This document shows, in pieces, positions 28,355 to 35,916 of a stretch of DNA of 64,000 nt; position 1 is the stretch's first letter; each line of letters starts with the position of its first letter. Position numbers and translations under genes: made by a program. Below the pieces are notes generated by a model, which worked only from the letters and a program-made list of their open reading frames with translations, ran no database searches and had not been told where the DNA came from. The stretch covers positions 186,001 through 250,000 of the forward strand of contig NZ_JAPVBG010000001.1 in the NCBI RefSeq assembly GCF_026967805.1. The letters are read 5' to 3'. Source of the stretch: Blastococcus sp. VKM Ac-2987. GTDB lineage: Bacteria > Actinomycetota > Actinomycetes > Mycobacteriales > Geodermatophilaceae.

Positions 28355-28768
28355 TCACGGCATCGCGGGCAGGGGGCGACCCATGAGCCGGAGCAGCCGG
28401 GACACCGCCGGGGAGGCGGCCACCAGGACGACGTCCCGCTCCAGCACCGGGGACAGACCGTGGGAGTTGACGAAGGACACGCCGGACAGGTCCACCGCGA
28501 CGACCTCCTCGGCGGTCGAGCGGACGTGGGTCAGCATGGCCTCGAGCAACTCCATGCCGAGGAGGTCCAGCTCACCGGAGACCGCGATCACCGGCCGGCG
28601 CCCCTCCCGCCGCACCTCCAGGGACAGCTCCGCCGCCTGCCCGCGCGACACCCACCCGTCGTGCGGTGGGAAGGCACGGCGCCGTCGACGGCCCCCGGCG
28701 GGCCGGCGGACCGGTGTGGTCGCGGAGCGGGCGCGGAACCGCGGGACCGGGTGGGTGTTCCGTGTCAT
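28355..28768 (-). CDS. STAS-domain anti-sigma factor antagonist
   Basis: A 137-residue protein. An Arg-rich N-terminal extension (residues 1-35) precedes a STAS domain: LSLEVRREGRRPVIAVSGEL, then VVAVDLSGVSFVNSHGLSPV, the region that in SpoIIAA/RsbV carries the phosphorylated Ser. The usual DSSGL is NSHGL here, keeping Ser102. Such proteins release sigma factors by binding anti-sigma kinases when unphosphorylated. No partner kinase is encoded nearby. The long basic extension is unusual for the family; an internal GTG at VSRGQ (residue 40) would give a more typical length. Confidence 0.75.
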   Translation of the reverse strand: MTRNTHPVPRFRARSATTPVRRPAGGRRRRRAFPPHDGWVSRGQAAELSLEVRREGRRPVIAVSGELDLLGMELLEAMLTHVRSTAEEVVAVDLSGVSFVNSHGLSPVLERDVVLVAASPAVSRLLRLMGRPLPAMP

Positions 28769-28821
28769 GCGCCGACGCTAGGGCGGGTGTCCCCTGGCGC
28801 GGCAGGTCCCGGCCCGGACGA

Positions 28822-30081
28822 CTACCGGCCGCGAACCTTGCCGTGGCCCGGCAGTTTCACGGTCCCCGCCTCAGGTCGGCCGAGCGGCGTCGTGGGCCAG
28901 TCGAGCAGGCGCGCCCCGGTCACCGCGACCATGAGGGCGAGCTGGTCGGCCGGGTCGACGGGGTCGTAGCCGGAGAGCTCGCGCACCCGCTGCAGGCGGT
29001 AGGTCACCGCCCGGACGCTGAGGTGGAGGCGGCGGGCGGCCGACGCCGCGTTGCGCCCGTCGGCGAAGTAGGCCTCGACCGTCCTCACCAGCGCCTCCGG
29101 GCCGCCGCGCGCCTCGGTGAGCGGTCCGAGCACCGTGCCGACCAGGTCGGAGATCGCCTCCTCGTCCCGCAGCAGGACCCGGTAGACGAGCATGTCGCGC
29201 GCGTGGACGACCCGCTCGGGCAGGTCGAGCCGCTCGGCCACCTCCAGGGCGTCCACCGCTTCCCCGTAGGACCTCAGCACGCCCCGGGGGCCGGGGTGCG
29301 AGCGCCCGACGCCGACGCGCCACCCCGGTCGCCGGGTGAGCCGGGCGACGGCCGACCCGGCGGCCTCCGCCAGCGCCTGGCCGTCGGCCTCGCGGCCGGC
29401 CTGCGCCGGACCAGAGGAGAGGACGGTCACCAGGCGGCCGTCCTTCGCCACGACGAGCACCGCCCGGTTCCCGGACCGCAGCCGCGCCTCGTCCTCCAGC
29501 CACTTCGTCAGGTGCATCCCCGAGTCGGTCGGCCGGTCGGTGGCCGCCACGGTCACGGTGTGGCTGCCGGTCAGCGACATGCCCAGGCGTCCGGCCCGCT
29601 CCACCAGGTAGCCGACGTCGGAACGGCCGGTCAGCAGGTCGTCGACGAACTCGCGGCGGAATGCCTCCTCCCGACGGACCACCTCGCGCTGGGCCTCCTC
29701 GTGCCCGGCCGCCAGGGCCGCCAGGGCGGTGTCGGCGCCCTGCCACACGGCCTCGCCGACCGCCACCAGGCCCGACGAGCCGACCGGCCGTCCGCGTGCG
29801 TCGCCGACCAGCTGCGGCAACCGGGGCCAGAGCCGGCGCGAGGCGCTCATGTAGAGGTCGACCAGCGCCGGCAGCGCGACGCCCCCCTGCGCGGCCTCGG
29901 CCCCGAGGTCCCGGCAGTGCGCCACCTCGTCCCGGGTCAGGCGCCGGTCGTGCACGGCCACTTCGACCAGGGTGGCCAGGTAGCCGTCCAGCAGCGACGC
30001 GGGCAGCCCGTGCTCGCGTGCCGCGGCCTCGCCGACCTCGGTGACCACCTCCGACGGCAGGTCCCCGCCGCGGAGGCTCAC
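28822..30081 (-). CDS. PucR/CdaR-type helix-turn-helix transcriptional regulator
   Basis: A 419-residue regulator. The C-terminal PucR helix-turn-helix is clear: AYFADGRNAASAARRLHLSVRAV with TYRLQRVRELSG just after (about residues 345-385), where the helix reads the DNA. The central part resembles the GGDEF-like CdaR domain (VLVVAKDGRLVTVLSS), and the N-terminal half is helical. Regulators of this class control purine, sugar-acid or amino-acid catabolism and sense a metabolite through the central domain; the ligand is unknown. GTG overlaps the exoribonuclease stop by 4 nt, so both are cotranscribed. Confidence 0.82.
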   Translation of the reverse strand: MSLRGGDLPSEVVTEVGEAAAREHGLPASLLDGYLATLVEVAVHDRRLTRDEVAHCRDLGAEAAQGGVALPALVDLYMSASRRLWPRLPQLVGDARGRPVGSSGLVAVGEAVWQGADTALAALAAGHEEAQREVVRREEAFRREFVDDLLTGRSDVGYLVERAGRLGMSLTGSHTVTVAATDRPTDSGMHLTKWLEDEARLRSGNRAVLVVAKDGRLVTVLSSGPAQAGREADGQALAEAAGSAVARLTRRPGWRVGVGRSHPGPRGVLRSYGEAVDALEVAERLDLPERVVHARDMLVYRVLLRDEEAISDLVGTVLGPLTEARGGPEALVRTVEAYFADGRNAASAARRLHLSVRAVTYRLQRVRELSGYDPVDPADQLALMVAVTGARLLDWPTTPLGRPEAGTVKLPGHGKVRGR

Positions 30082-30563
30082 CCGCCGGCCGACTCGATGG
30101 CCCGCCAGCGCGCCAGGTTGTAGCGGGCGTCGACCAGCGCGTCGTGCGTCCCGGCGGGCTTGGGCGGCAGCGTGGGCTGCCCGCGGTCGTCCCAGCGCTG
30201 CCGCAGCTCGCGGGTGAGCCGCGGGATCGGCCGGGGCAGCGCCGGCATCGCGCCCCACAGCTGGCACAGCGCCACGTGGTCGTAGGCGGCGAACCACGCC
30301 CACAGCTCGATCTCCTCGCCCGGGCCGGTGAGGAAGGCGAGCAGGTCGTCGCGGATCCGCTCCCGGCTGCGCCAGGCCTTGTCGGCGGGCGGCGGCAGCT
30401 GGTCGAGCACGTTGCGGCGGACCCACGGGATGGCCCGGTCCGGGTCGAACTCGGTGCTCACCGCGTAGAACTCGCGTCCGGTCTCGTCCACGACGCCGAT
30501 CGACACCAGGTCGATCGTGCTGCCGTCCTCGATGAACTCGGTGTCGTAGAAGAAGCGCCGCAC
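30078..30563 (-). CDS. Rv2179c-like 3'-5' exoribonuclease (DEDDh fold)
   Basis: A 161-residue RNase T-like protein. RRFFYDTEFIEDGSTIDLVS at the N-terminus holds the first Asp/Glu pair; IELWAWFAAYDHVALCQLWG holds the third-motif Asp; HDALVDARYNLARW holds the last His/Asp pair, matching DEDDh. The M. tuberculosis orthologue Rv2179c is described as a 3'-5' exoribonuclease preferring adenylate. GTG 30563 replaces the longer GTG 30572 because a TACGGT -10 lies 7 nt upstream and the M. tuberculosis protein also begins at this point. It is divergent from glpK and overlaps the PucR gene. Confidence 0.87.
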   Translation of the reverse strand: MRRFFYDTEFIEDGSTIDLVSIGVVDETGREFYAVSTEFDPDRAIPWVRRNVLDQLPPPADKAWRSRERIRDDLLAFLTGPGEEIELWAWFAAYDHVALCQLWGAMPALPRPIPRLTRELRQRWDDRGQPTLPPKPAGTHDALVDARYNLARWRAIESAGG

Positions 30564-30570
30564 GCGGCCC

Positions 30571-30576
30571 ACCGTA
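30571..30576 (-). promoter_or_regulatory. -10 element of the exoribonuclease-pucR operon (leaderless)
   Basis: TACGGT on the minus strand, 7 nt before GTG 30563. It overlaps the alternative upstream GTG (30572), which argues that the alternative is not used. Confidence 0.6.
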
Positions 30577-30609
30577 GGGGGTGCCGGCAGGCCGGCTCCG
30601 CGCCTTGGC

Positions 30610-30624
30610 CCGCTCCTCGCTCGC
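30610..30624 (-). repeat. 15-mer repeat copy 2 in divergent spacer
   Basis: Reverse complement of GCGAGCGAGGAGCGG, identical to the copies at 16614-16628 and 42051-42065. It sits between the exoribonuclease and glpK promoters. Confidence 0.5.
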
Positions 30625-30657
30625 CGTGATGCCCACGCGGCTGACGTCGACCCCCGC

Positions 30658-30663
30658 TAGGTT
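30658..30663 (+). promoter_or_regulatory. -10 element of glpK (leaderless)
   Basis: TAGGTT, 7 nt before ATG 30671; no ribosome-binding site in between. Confidence 0.65.
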
Positions 30664-30670
30664 CGGGGCC

Positions 30671-32146
30671 ATGCCGGTACTGGCCATCGATGCAGGGACC
30701 ACCGGGGTGACCGCGCTGGTCGTGGGCGAGCAGGGCGACGTGCTGTCCCGCGGCTACCGCGAGTTCGCGCAGCTGTTCCCGCGTCCGGGCTGGGTGGAGC
30801 ACGAGCCCGACGACATCTGGACGGCCACGGTGGCCGCCTGCCGGGAGGCGCTGGCCGGCACCGACGCGCACCCCACCTGCATCGGGCTCACCGACCAGCG
30901 GGAGACCGCCGTCGTCTGGGACCGGCGCACGCTGCGCTCCCCCCGGCCGGCCATCGTCTGGCAGGACCGCCGCACCACGCAGATCTGCGACCGGCTGCGG
31001 GACGAGGGCGTCGAGGAGCGGGTCGCCCGGATGACCGGGCTCCGGCTGGACCCGTACTTCACCGGGACCAAGTTCGCCTGGCTGGCCGAGCACGAGCCGC
31101 GGGTGTGGTCCGGCGTCCGCGACGGCTCGCTGGTGCTGGGCACCGTCGACTCGTACGTGATCGCCCGGCTCACCGGCGGTGCCGCGCACGTCACGGATGC
31201 GACCAACGCCAGCCGCACGCTGCTCTTCGACCTGGAGAAGGGCGCCTGGTCCGAGGAGCTGTGCGACCTGTTCGACGTCCCCCGGTCCGCGCTGCCCGAG
31301 GTGGTGCCGAGCTCCGGCGTCGTCGGCACCACCGACCCCGACGCGTTCCTGGGGCTGTCCCTGCCCGTCGCCGGCATCGCCGGCGACCAGCAGGCGGCGC
31401 TGTTCGGGCAGGCCTGCTACTCCCCCGGCATGAGCAAGTGCACCTACGGCACCGGCTCGTTCGTGCTCACCAACACCGGGTCCGACATCGTGCGCTCCGG
31501 CGCCGGCCTGCTCACCACGGTCGCGTGGGACCTCGGCGACGGGCTGGTCTACGCGCTCGAGGGCGCGATCTTCGTGACCGGCGCTGCCGTCCAGTGGCTG
31601 CGCGACGGGCTGGGCCTGATCGACTCCGCGAACGAGATCGAGGGGCTGGCCCGCACGGTGCCCGACTCCGGCGACGTCGTCTTCGTGCCGGCGCTCACCG
31701 GCATGGGTGCCCCGCACTGGGACCCGCACGCCCGCGGCGCGATCCTCGGGCTGACCCGCGGCACCACCCGCGCGCACCTCGCCCGGGCGACGCTCGAGGC
31801 GATCGCCTTCGAGGTGCGCGACGTCGTCGACGTGATGGTGGACGAGGCCGGGCTGGAGGTGCCGGAGCTGTCGGCGGACGGTGGCGCGAGCGCCAACGAC
31901 CTGCTCCTGCAGCTGCAGGCCGACCAGCTCGGCGTGCCGGTGCGCCGTCCGCAGGTCACCGAGACGACGGCGTTGGGCGCGGCCTTCCTCGCCGGTCTCG
32001 GCACCGGGGTGTGGGGCAGCACCGACGAGCTGCGCGCCACCTGGGCCCTCGACCGGCGGTTCGACCCGGTGGCCGGACGCCGCGACGACGGCCGGCACGA
32101 CCGCTGGAAGGACGCCGTCGGCCGCGCCGGCTCCTGGACCCGCTGA
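30671..32146 (+). CDS. glpK: Glycerol kinase
   Basis: A 491-residue FGGY kinase phosphorylating glycerol to glycerol-3-phosphate. LAIDAGTTGVTALVV (residues 4-18) is the phosphate-1 loop, DQRETAVVWDRRT and WQDRRT are GlpK-specific, AGIAGDQQAALFGQACY (about residue 236) carries the catalytic Asp, and ADGGASANDLLLQLQAD the adenosine region. The N-terminal DAGTTGVTA differs from the common DQGTTSSRA. The product feeds phospholipid synthesis, fitting the acyltransferase encoded convergently 83 nt downstream. Single gene under a leaderless promoter. Confidence 0.9.
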   Translation: MPVLAIDAGTTGVTALVVGEQGDVLSRGYREFAQLFPRPGWVEHEPDDIWTATVAACREALAGTDAHPTCIGLTDQRETAVVWDRRTLRSPRPAIVWQDRRTTQICDRLRDEGVEERVARMTGLRLDPYFTGTKFAWLAEHEPRVWSGVRDGSLVLGTVDSYVIARLTGGAAHVTDATNASRTLLFDLEKGAWSEELCDLFDVPRSALPEVVPSSGVVGTTDPDAFLGLSLPVAGIAGDQQAALFGQACYSPGMSKCTYGTGSFVLTNTGSDIVRSGAGLLTTVAWDLGDGLVYALEGAIFVTGAAVQWLRDGLGLIDSANEIEGLARTVPDSGDVVFVPALTGMGAPHWDPHARGAILGLTRGTTRAHLARATLEAIAFEVRDVVDVMVDEAGLEVPELSADGGASANDLLLQLQADQLGVPVRRPQVTETTALGAAFLAGLGTGVWGSTDELRATWALDRRFDPVAGRRDDGRHDRWKDAVGRAGSWTR

Positions 32147-32229
32147 CCGGCGTCACCCGCGCACGCGGTGCTCGACGGGCCTGCGGAACCCGGTCGGGGC
32201 CGGCGGTCGGCTGGTGACCCGCCCGCCGG

Positions 32230-32991
32230 CTACCCGGCCAGGGACGTCGGGGCGCGGTCGGCGGCCTCGGTCGCCGGGGGCTGCAGCGTGGCGATGACCT
32301 CGTTCGCGCTGGCCCCGGTGGCGTCCATCGACTTCTTCACCGTGGCGCCGTAGACGTCGACGTACTCCTGGCCCGACAGCGTCATGATCTCGTACATGAT
32401 CTCGTCGGTGATCGAGCGCTCGACGAAGCGGTCGCCGGCCAGGCCCTCGTAGCGGCTGAAGTCCAGCGGCTCCCCGAAGCGCACGTGCACCCGCCGGATC
32501 TGCTTGCCGAACGGGAGCGTGCGCGTGGTGTAGACCATGGCGAGCGGGACGACCGGGACACCCGTCTCCAGCGCCATCCGGGCCACGCCGATCTTGCCGC
32601 GGTAGAGGCGGCCGTCGGGCGAGCGGGTGCCCTCGGGGTAGATGCCCAGCAGCTTCCCGGAGCGCAGGATGCCGATGCCGGTCTGGATCGCGCCCTCGGC
32701 GGCCGTGGCGCTCGACCGGTCGATCGGCACCTGCCCGGCGCCGGTGAAGAAGGCGCGCCGGAGGAAGCCCTTCAGGCCCGTACCGGTGAAGTACTCGGCC
32801 TTGGCCAGGAAGGTGACCCGCCGCTTCAGCTGCATGGGCAGGAAGACCCAGTCGGCGGCGGACAGGTGGTTGCTCGCCAGGATCGCGGCGCCCGACGAGG
32901 GCACGTGCTCTGTGCCCTCGGCCTTCGGGCGGAAGACGACGGTCATCGCCGGGCCGATGGCGACGTACTTGAGGAACCAGTAGAACAACAC
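32230..32991 (-). CDS. 1-acyl-sn-glycerol-3-phosphate acyltransferase (PlsC family)
   Basis: A 253-residue membrane-associated acyltransferase. NHLSAADWVFLP is the catalytic H-x4-D motif (about residues 37-48), AEYFTGTGLKGFL follows, GQVPIDRSS is block II and YPEGTRSPDGRLY (about residue 113) is the EGTR glycerol-phosphate-binding block. It acylates lysophosphatidic acid to phosphatidic acid. It is colinear with M. tuberculosis Rv2182c as remembered. GTG 32991 is used; TTG 32988, 4 nt after GGAGG, is an equally plausible start. TAGTCT about 16 nt further upstream is a candidate -10. Confidence 0.87.
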   Translation of the reverse strand: MLFYWFLKYVAIGPAMTVVFRPKAEGTEHVPSSGAAILASNHLSAADWVFLPMQLKRRVTFLAKAEYFTGTGLKGFLRRAFFTGAGQVPIDRSSATAAEGAIQTGIGILRSGKLLGIYPEGTRSPDGRLYRGKIGVARMALETGVPVVPLAMVYTTRTLPFGKQIRRVHVRFGEPLDFSRYEGLAGDRFVERSITDEIMYEIMTLSGQEYVDVYGATVKKSMDATGASANEVIATLQPPATEAADRAPTSLAG

Positions 32992-33102
32992 GCCTCCCTC
33001 GGGGACTGCCAGACTAGGGAGCCTGGGGCCCGAATCACAATCGGAGCACCACCGTGAGGTAGCTGACACCGGCGTCGACGCCGGACGCCGAGGAGGAGCA
33101 CC

Positions 33103-33921
33103 GTGCCCGGACCGACCCCCGTACCCGAGGTCATGCCCGGCGCCGAGCCGTTCGACTTCCCCGGGGGCGACGGGCCCGAGGGCCGCACCGGCGTGCTGCT
33201 GGTCCACGGGTTCACCGGGACGCCGATGAGCATGCGGCCCTGGGGCGAGCACCTGGCCGCCGAGGGCTTCGCGGTCCGGTGCCCGCTGCTCCCCGGCCAC
33301 GGGACCCGCTGGCAGGACTGCAACAGCAGCACCCACGACCAGTGGACGGCGACCGTGGAGAACGCCTTCGACGAGCTGGCCGCCGGCTGCGACCGGGTGT
33401 TCGTCGCCGGGCTGTCGATGGGCGGCACGCTGGCCACCCGGCTGGCCGAGGTCCGCCCCGACGACGTCGCCGGCCTGCTGCTGGTGAACCCGGCGCTGCT
33501 GACCCAGCGGCTGGACGCCAAGCTGCTGCCCCTGCTGGCGCGGCTCACCCCCGGCTGGATGCCGATCGCCAGCGACATCAAGAAGCCCGGGGTGGTCGAG
33601 CTGGCCTATCCCCGGCTGCCCACGCGGGCGATGCTGCAGCTGCGCGGCCTGTGGGCCGCCACCCGCGCCGGCCTGGGCCGGGTCACCGCCCCGGTCATCG
33701 TGTTCCACAGCACCGAGGACCACGTCGTCGAGCCGGTCAACAGCACGATCCTGCTCGCGGGCGTCGGGAGCACGGACACCACCGAGGTCGTGCTGGAGGA
33801 CAGCTACCACGTGGCGACGCTGGACAACGACGCCCCGCTGATCTTCCGCCGGTCCGCGGAGTGGATCCGTGCCCGCGTGCCCGCCGACGAGGCCGGCGCG
33901 TCCCCGGCGGAGCGCCGATGA
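33103..33921 (+). CDS. Carboxylesterase/lysophospholipase-like alpha-beta hydrolase
   Basis: A 272-residue serine hydrolase. VLLVHGFTGTPMSMRPWGEH (oxyanion hole), CPLLPGHG, nucleophile elbow AGLSMGGTLA (Ser about 105), acid in FHSTEDHVVEP and His in DSYHVATLDND; the pattern matches Est30-type monoacylglycerol/carboxylesterases. It is cytoplasmic with no signal peptide. GTG start has a strong GGAGGAGC site. Next to an acyltransferase, it may recycle acyl glycerols, which is inference. The stop overlaps the next ATG by 4 nt. Confidence 0.82.
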   Translation: MPGPTPVPEVMPGAEPFDFPGGDGPEGRTGVLLVHGFTGTPMSMRPWGEHLAAEGFAVRCPLLPGHGTRWQDCNSSTHDQWTATVENAFDELAAGCDRVFVAGLSMGGTLATRLAEVRPDDVAGLLLVNPALLTQRLDAKLLPLLARLTPGWMPIASDIKKPGVVELAYPRLPTRAMLQLRGLWAATRAGLGRVTAPVIVFHSTEDHVVEPVNSTILLAGVGSTDTTEVVLEDSYHVATLDNDAPLIFRRSAEWIRARVPADEAGASPAERR

Positions 33922-34601
33922 CCGACCGGCGGGGACGGGGCCGCCGCGACAACGGCCTCGACGCCGCGCTGTGGAGCCCGGTCCGCGACGTCGACCCCCG
34001 CGTGGGCGAGCACCTGCTCGACCTCCTCCAGGCGGCCGGCATCGCCGCCTACCTCGAGCCGGCCGCCGACGTCGCCCCCTACACCCGGTCGGTGTTCCTG
34101 CCGAGCCCGCCGTCGGACCGGCTGTTCGTCGACCGCACCCGCCAGGCGGAGGCACGGGGGCTGGTGGAGCAGCACGCCGACGAGCACCCGGTCGAGCCGC
34201 GGGTCCCGCACCGGCCGGTCGGCCGCGACGTCGACGAGGACGCCGAGTGGCGCCGCATCGTGGCCGCCTTCGAGGCCGAGCACGGCCGGACCGCCGTCGA
34301 CGCGGAGCCGTCCCCCGCGCCTCCGCCGCCGCCGCACGAGGTGCCGCTTCTCGACCGGCCGGAGGAGCACTACGAGCCGCCACCGCCGCCACCCCTGCCC
34401 GTCCCGGCGCCGGCGGTGCTCTACGCCGTGCTCCTGGTCGCGGCGGGCCTCCTGCTCGTCGGCGCGCCTTCGGTGATCGGCCTCTCGGCCGACGCCGGCC
34501 TGGTCGTGGGCGTGGCGGTGATCGCCGGCGGTGTCGCGCTGCTCGTCTCCCGGATGCGTGACCGGTCGGCCGACGACGGCGACGACGGCGCGGTGGTGTA
34601 G
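33918..34601 (+). CDS. Pro-rich protein with C-terminal membrane helices, unknown function
   Basis: A 227-residue protein I do not recognise. Residues 1-100 are soluble, with DPRVGEHLLDLLQAAGIAAY and SVFLPSPPSDRLFVDRTRQ, followed by DAEWRRIVAAFE, a Pro-rich hinge (two runs of 5-6 Pro around residues 138-160), two transmembrane segments (about 163-181 and 186-205) and an acidic tail. The soluble part resembles the small DUF-type domains that precede membrane anchors in actinobacterial genomes. It overlaps the hydrolase gene (ATGA), and convergently abuts the glucokinase gene with 2 nt between stops. Confidence 0.6.
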   Translation: MTDRRGRGRRDNGLDAALWSPVRDVDPRVGEHLLDLLQAAGIAAYLEPAADVAPYTRSVFLPSPPSDRLFVDRTRQAEARGLVEQHADEHPVEPRVPHRPVGRDVDEDAEWRRIVAAFEAEHGRTAVDAEPSPAPPPPPHEVPLLDRPEEHYEPPPPPPLPVPAPAVLYAVLLVAAGLLLVGAPSVIGLSADAGLVVGVAVIAGGVALLVSRMRDRSADDGDDGAVV

Positions 34602-34603
34602 GC

Positions 34604-35593
34604 CTACGCCTCGCCCTCGGCGACGGCCCGGCGGACCAGGTCGGCGGCGCCGACGATGCCGGCCTGGGCACCCAGGTCGGCGGCCACGATGCGCGGCCCC
34701 GGCCGGAACCCGCGGCCGGGCAACGCCCGCTCCAGCCGCTCGCGCGCCGGCCGGAGCACCATCTCGCCGAGCACGCTGACGCCGCCGCCGATCACCACCA
34801 CCTCGGGGTCGAGCACGGCGGCGAGGTCGGCGATGCCCTGGCCGAGCCAGTACCCGACCTCGGTCACCAGTTCCAGGGCCAGCGGATCACCGTCGTAGGC
34901 GGCCCGGGCGACGTGCTCACCGGTCAGCCGGTCGGGCTCGCAGTCGACCCGTTCCAGCAGCAGCGCCGCGGCGGCCGGTGAGGTGCGGGCGACCTCGCGC
35001 GCGGTCTGCCCGAGGGCCGTGCCGCTGGCGTACTGCTCCCAGCACCCGCGGTTGCCGCAGGCGCACAGCCGCCCGTCGGGCACGACGCGCATGTGCCCCC
35101 ACTCCCCCGCGACGCCGTGCGAGCCGCGGCGCAGCCGGCCGTCCAGCACGATGCCGCCGCCGATCCCGGTGCCCAGCGTGATCATCAAGGCGAGGTCGGC
35201 GCCCCGGGCCGCGCCGTAGCGGTACTCGGCCCAGGCCGCGGCGTCGGCGTCGTTGCCGACCCAGAGGGGGCGCTGCAGCCGGGCGCCGAGGTCCTTGCGC
35301 AGCGTCGAGTTGCGCCAGGCCAGGTGGGGGCTGAACAGCACGGTGTCGCCGGTGCGGTCGAACCAGCCGGCGGCGCCGACGCCGACCCCGACCAGCTCGC
35401 TTCCCACGCCGTCGGCCAGCTCGTCGACCACCGAGGCGATCGCGTCCTCGGTGTCGGTCACCGAGGCGCCGGGGGTGGCCCGGCGGGCGGTCGCCAGGAT
35501 GGTGCCGTCGGGTGCGACGAGGCCGCCGGCGACCTTGGTGCCGCCGATGTCGATGCCCAGCGCGGGGCGGTCCGCCACGTCGGGCGTGGTCAC
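34604..35593 (-). CDS. ROK-family glucokinase
   Basis: A 329-residue ROK kinase. ALGIDIGGTKVAGGLV (residues 11-26) is the phosphate loop, VGNDADAAAWAEYRYG carries the catalytic Asp, LMITLGTGIGGGIVLDG follows, and GEWGHMRVV plus CACGNRGCWEQYASG is the zinc-binding/ROK signature. It phosphorylates glucose with ATP (or polyphosphate in some actinobacteria). GTG overlaps the stop of the upstream small gene by 4 nt, joining it to the operon with the ArsA-like protein. Bacterial ROK family also includes repressors, but no DNA-binding domain is present. Confidence 0.88.
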   Translation of the reverse strand: MTTPDVADRPALGIDIGGTKVAGGLVAPDGTILATARRATPGASVTDTEDAIASVVDELADGVGSELVGVGVGAAGWFDRTGDTVLFSPHLAWRNSTLRKDLGARLQRPLWVGNDADAAAWAEYRYGAARGADLALMITLGTGIGGGIVLDGRLRRGSHGVAGEWGHMRVVPDGRLCACGNRGCWEQYASGTALGQTAREVARTSPAAAALLLERVDCEPDRLTGEHVARAAYDGDPLALELVTEVGYWLGQGIADLAAVLDPEVVVIGGGVSVLGEMVLRPARERLERALPGRGFRPGPRIVAADLGAQAGIVGAADLVRRAVAEGEA

Positions 35594-35916
35594 GCGATGT
35601 CGATCCGCTGCACGGTCGGCTGCTCGCCGGCCGGCGGGTCCTCCGCCGGGGGGGCACCGGATGCCTCCGGATCGTCCTCGCGCGGGGCCTCCGCGAAGGT
35701 GCGCAGCGCGGCGGCGGTGGCGGTGAGGACGTCGGCCAGCGCCGCGTTCACCTCGGGCCGCTCGCCCCGGACCACGGCCGCCACCTGGCAGACCGGGCAC
35801 CAGCGGCAGTCGCCGCCGTGCTCGCCCGCGGTCGCACCGGGAGCGGGCTCGGCGGGAGCGCGCACGGCGTCGACCAGGCGACGGGCCTGGTCGAGCCAGT
35901 CGGCACCGGTGGTCAT
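35590..35916 (-). CDS. Small CxxC protein of unknown function between ArsA-like and glucokinase genes
   Basis: A 108-residue protein. The N-terminal half has a helical DWLDQARRLVDAVRAP stretch and a CRWCPVCQVAA motif (residues 37-47, three Cys in CxxCxxC arrangement), which could bind zinc; the C-terminal half is acidic and Pro-rich. GGAGG lies 5 nt before the ATG. It overlaps the upstream ArsA-like gene (ATGA) and the glucokinase (GTGA), so it is translationally coupled to both. I recognise no family for it. Confidence 0.65.
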   Translation of the reverse strand: MTTGADWLDQARRLVDAVRAPAEPAPGATAGEHGGDCRWCPVCQVAAVVRGERPEVNAALADVLTATAAALRTFAEAPREDDPEASGAPPAEDPPAGEQPTVQRIDIA

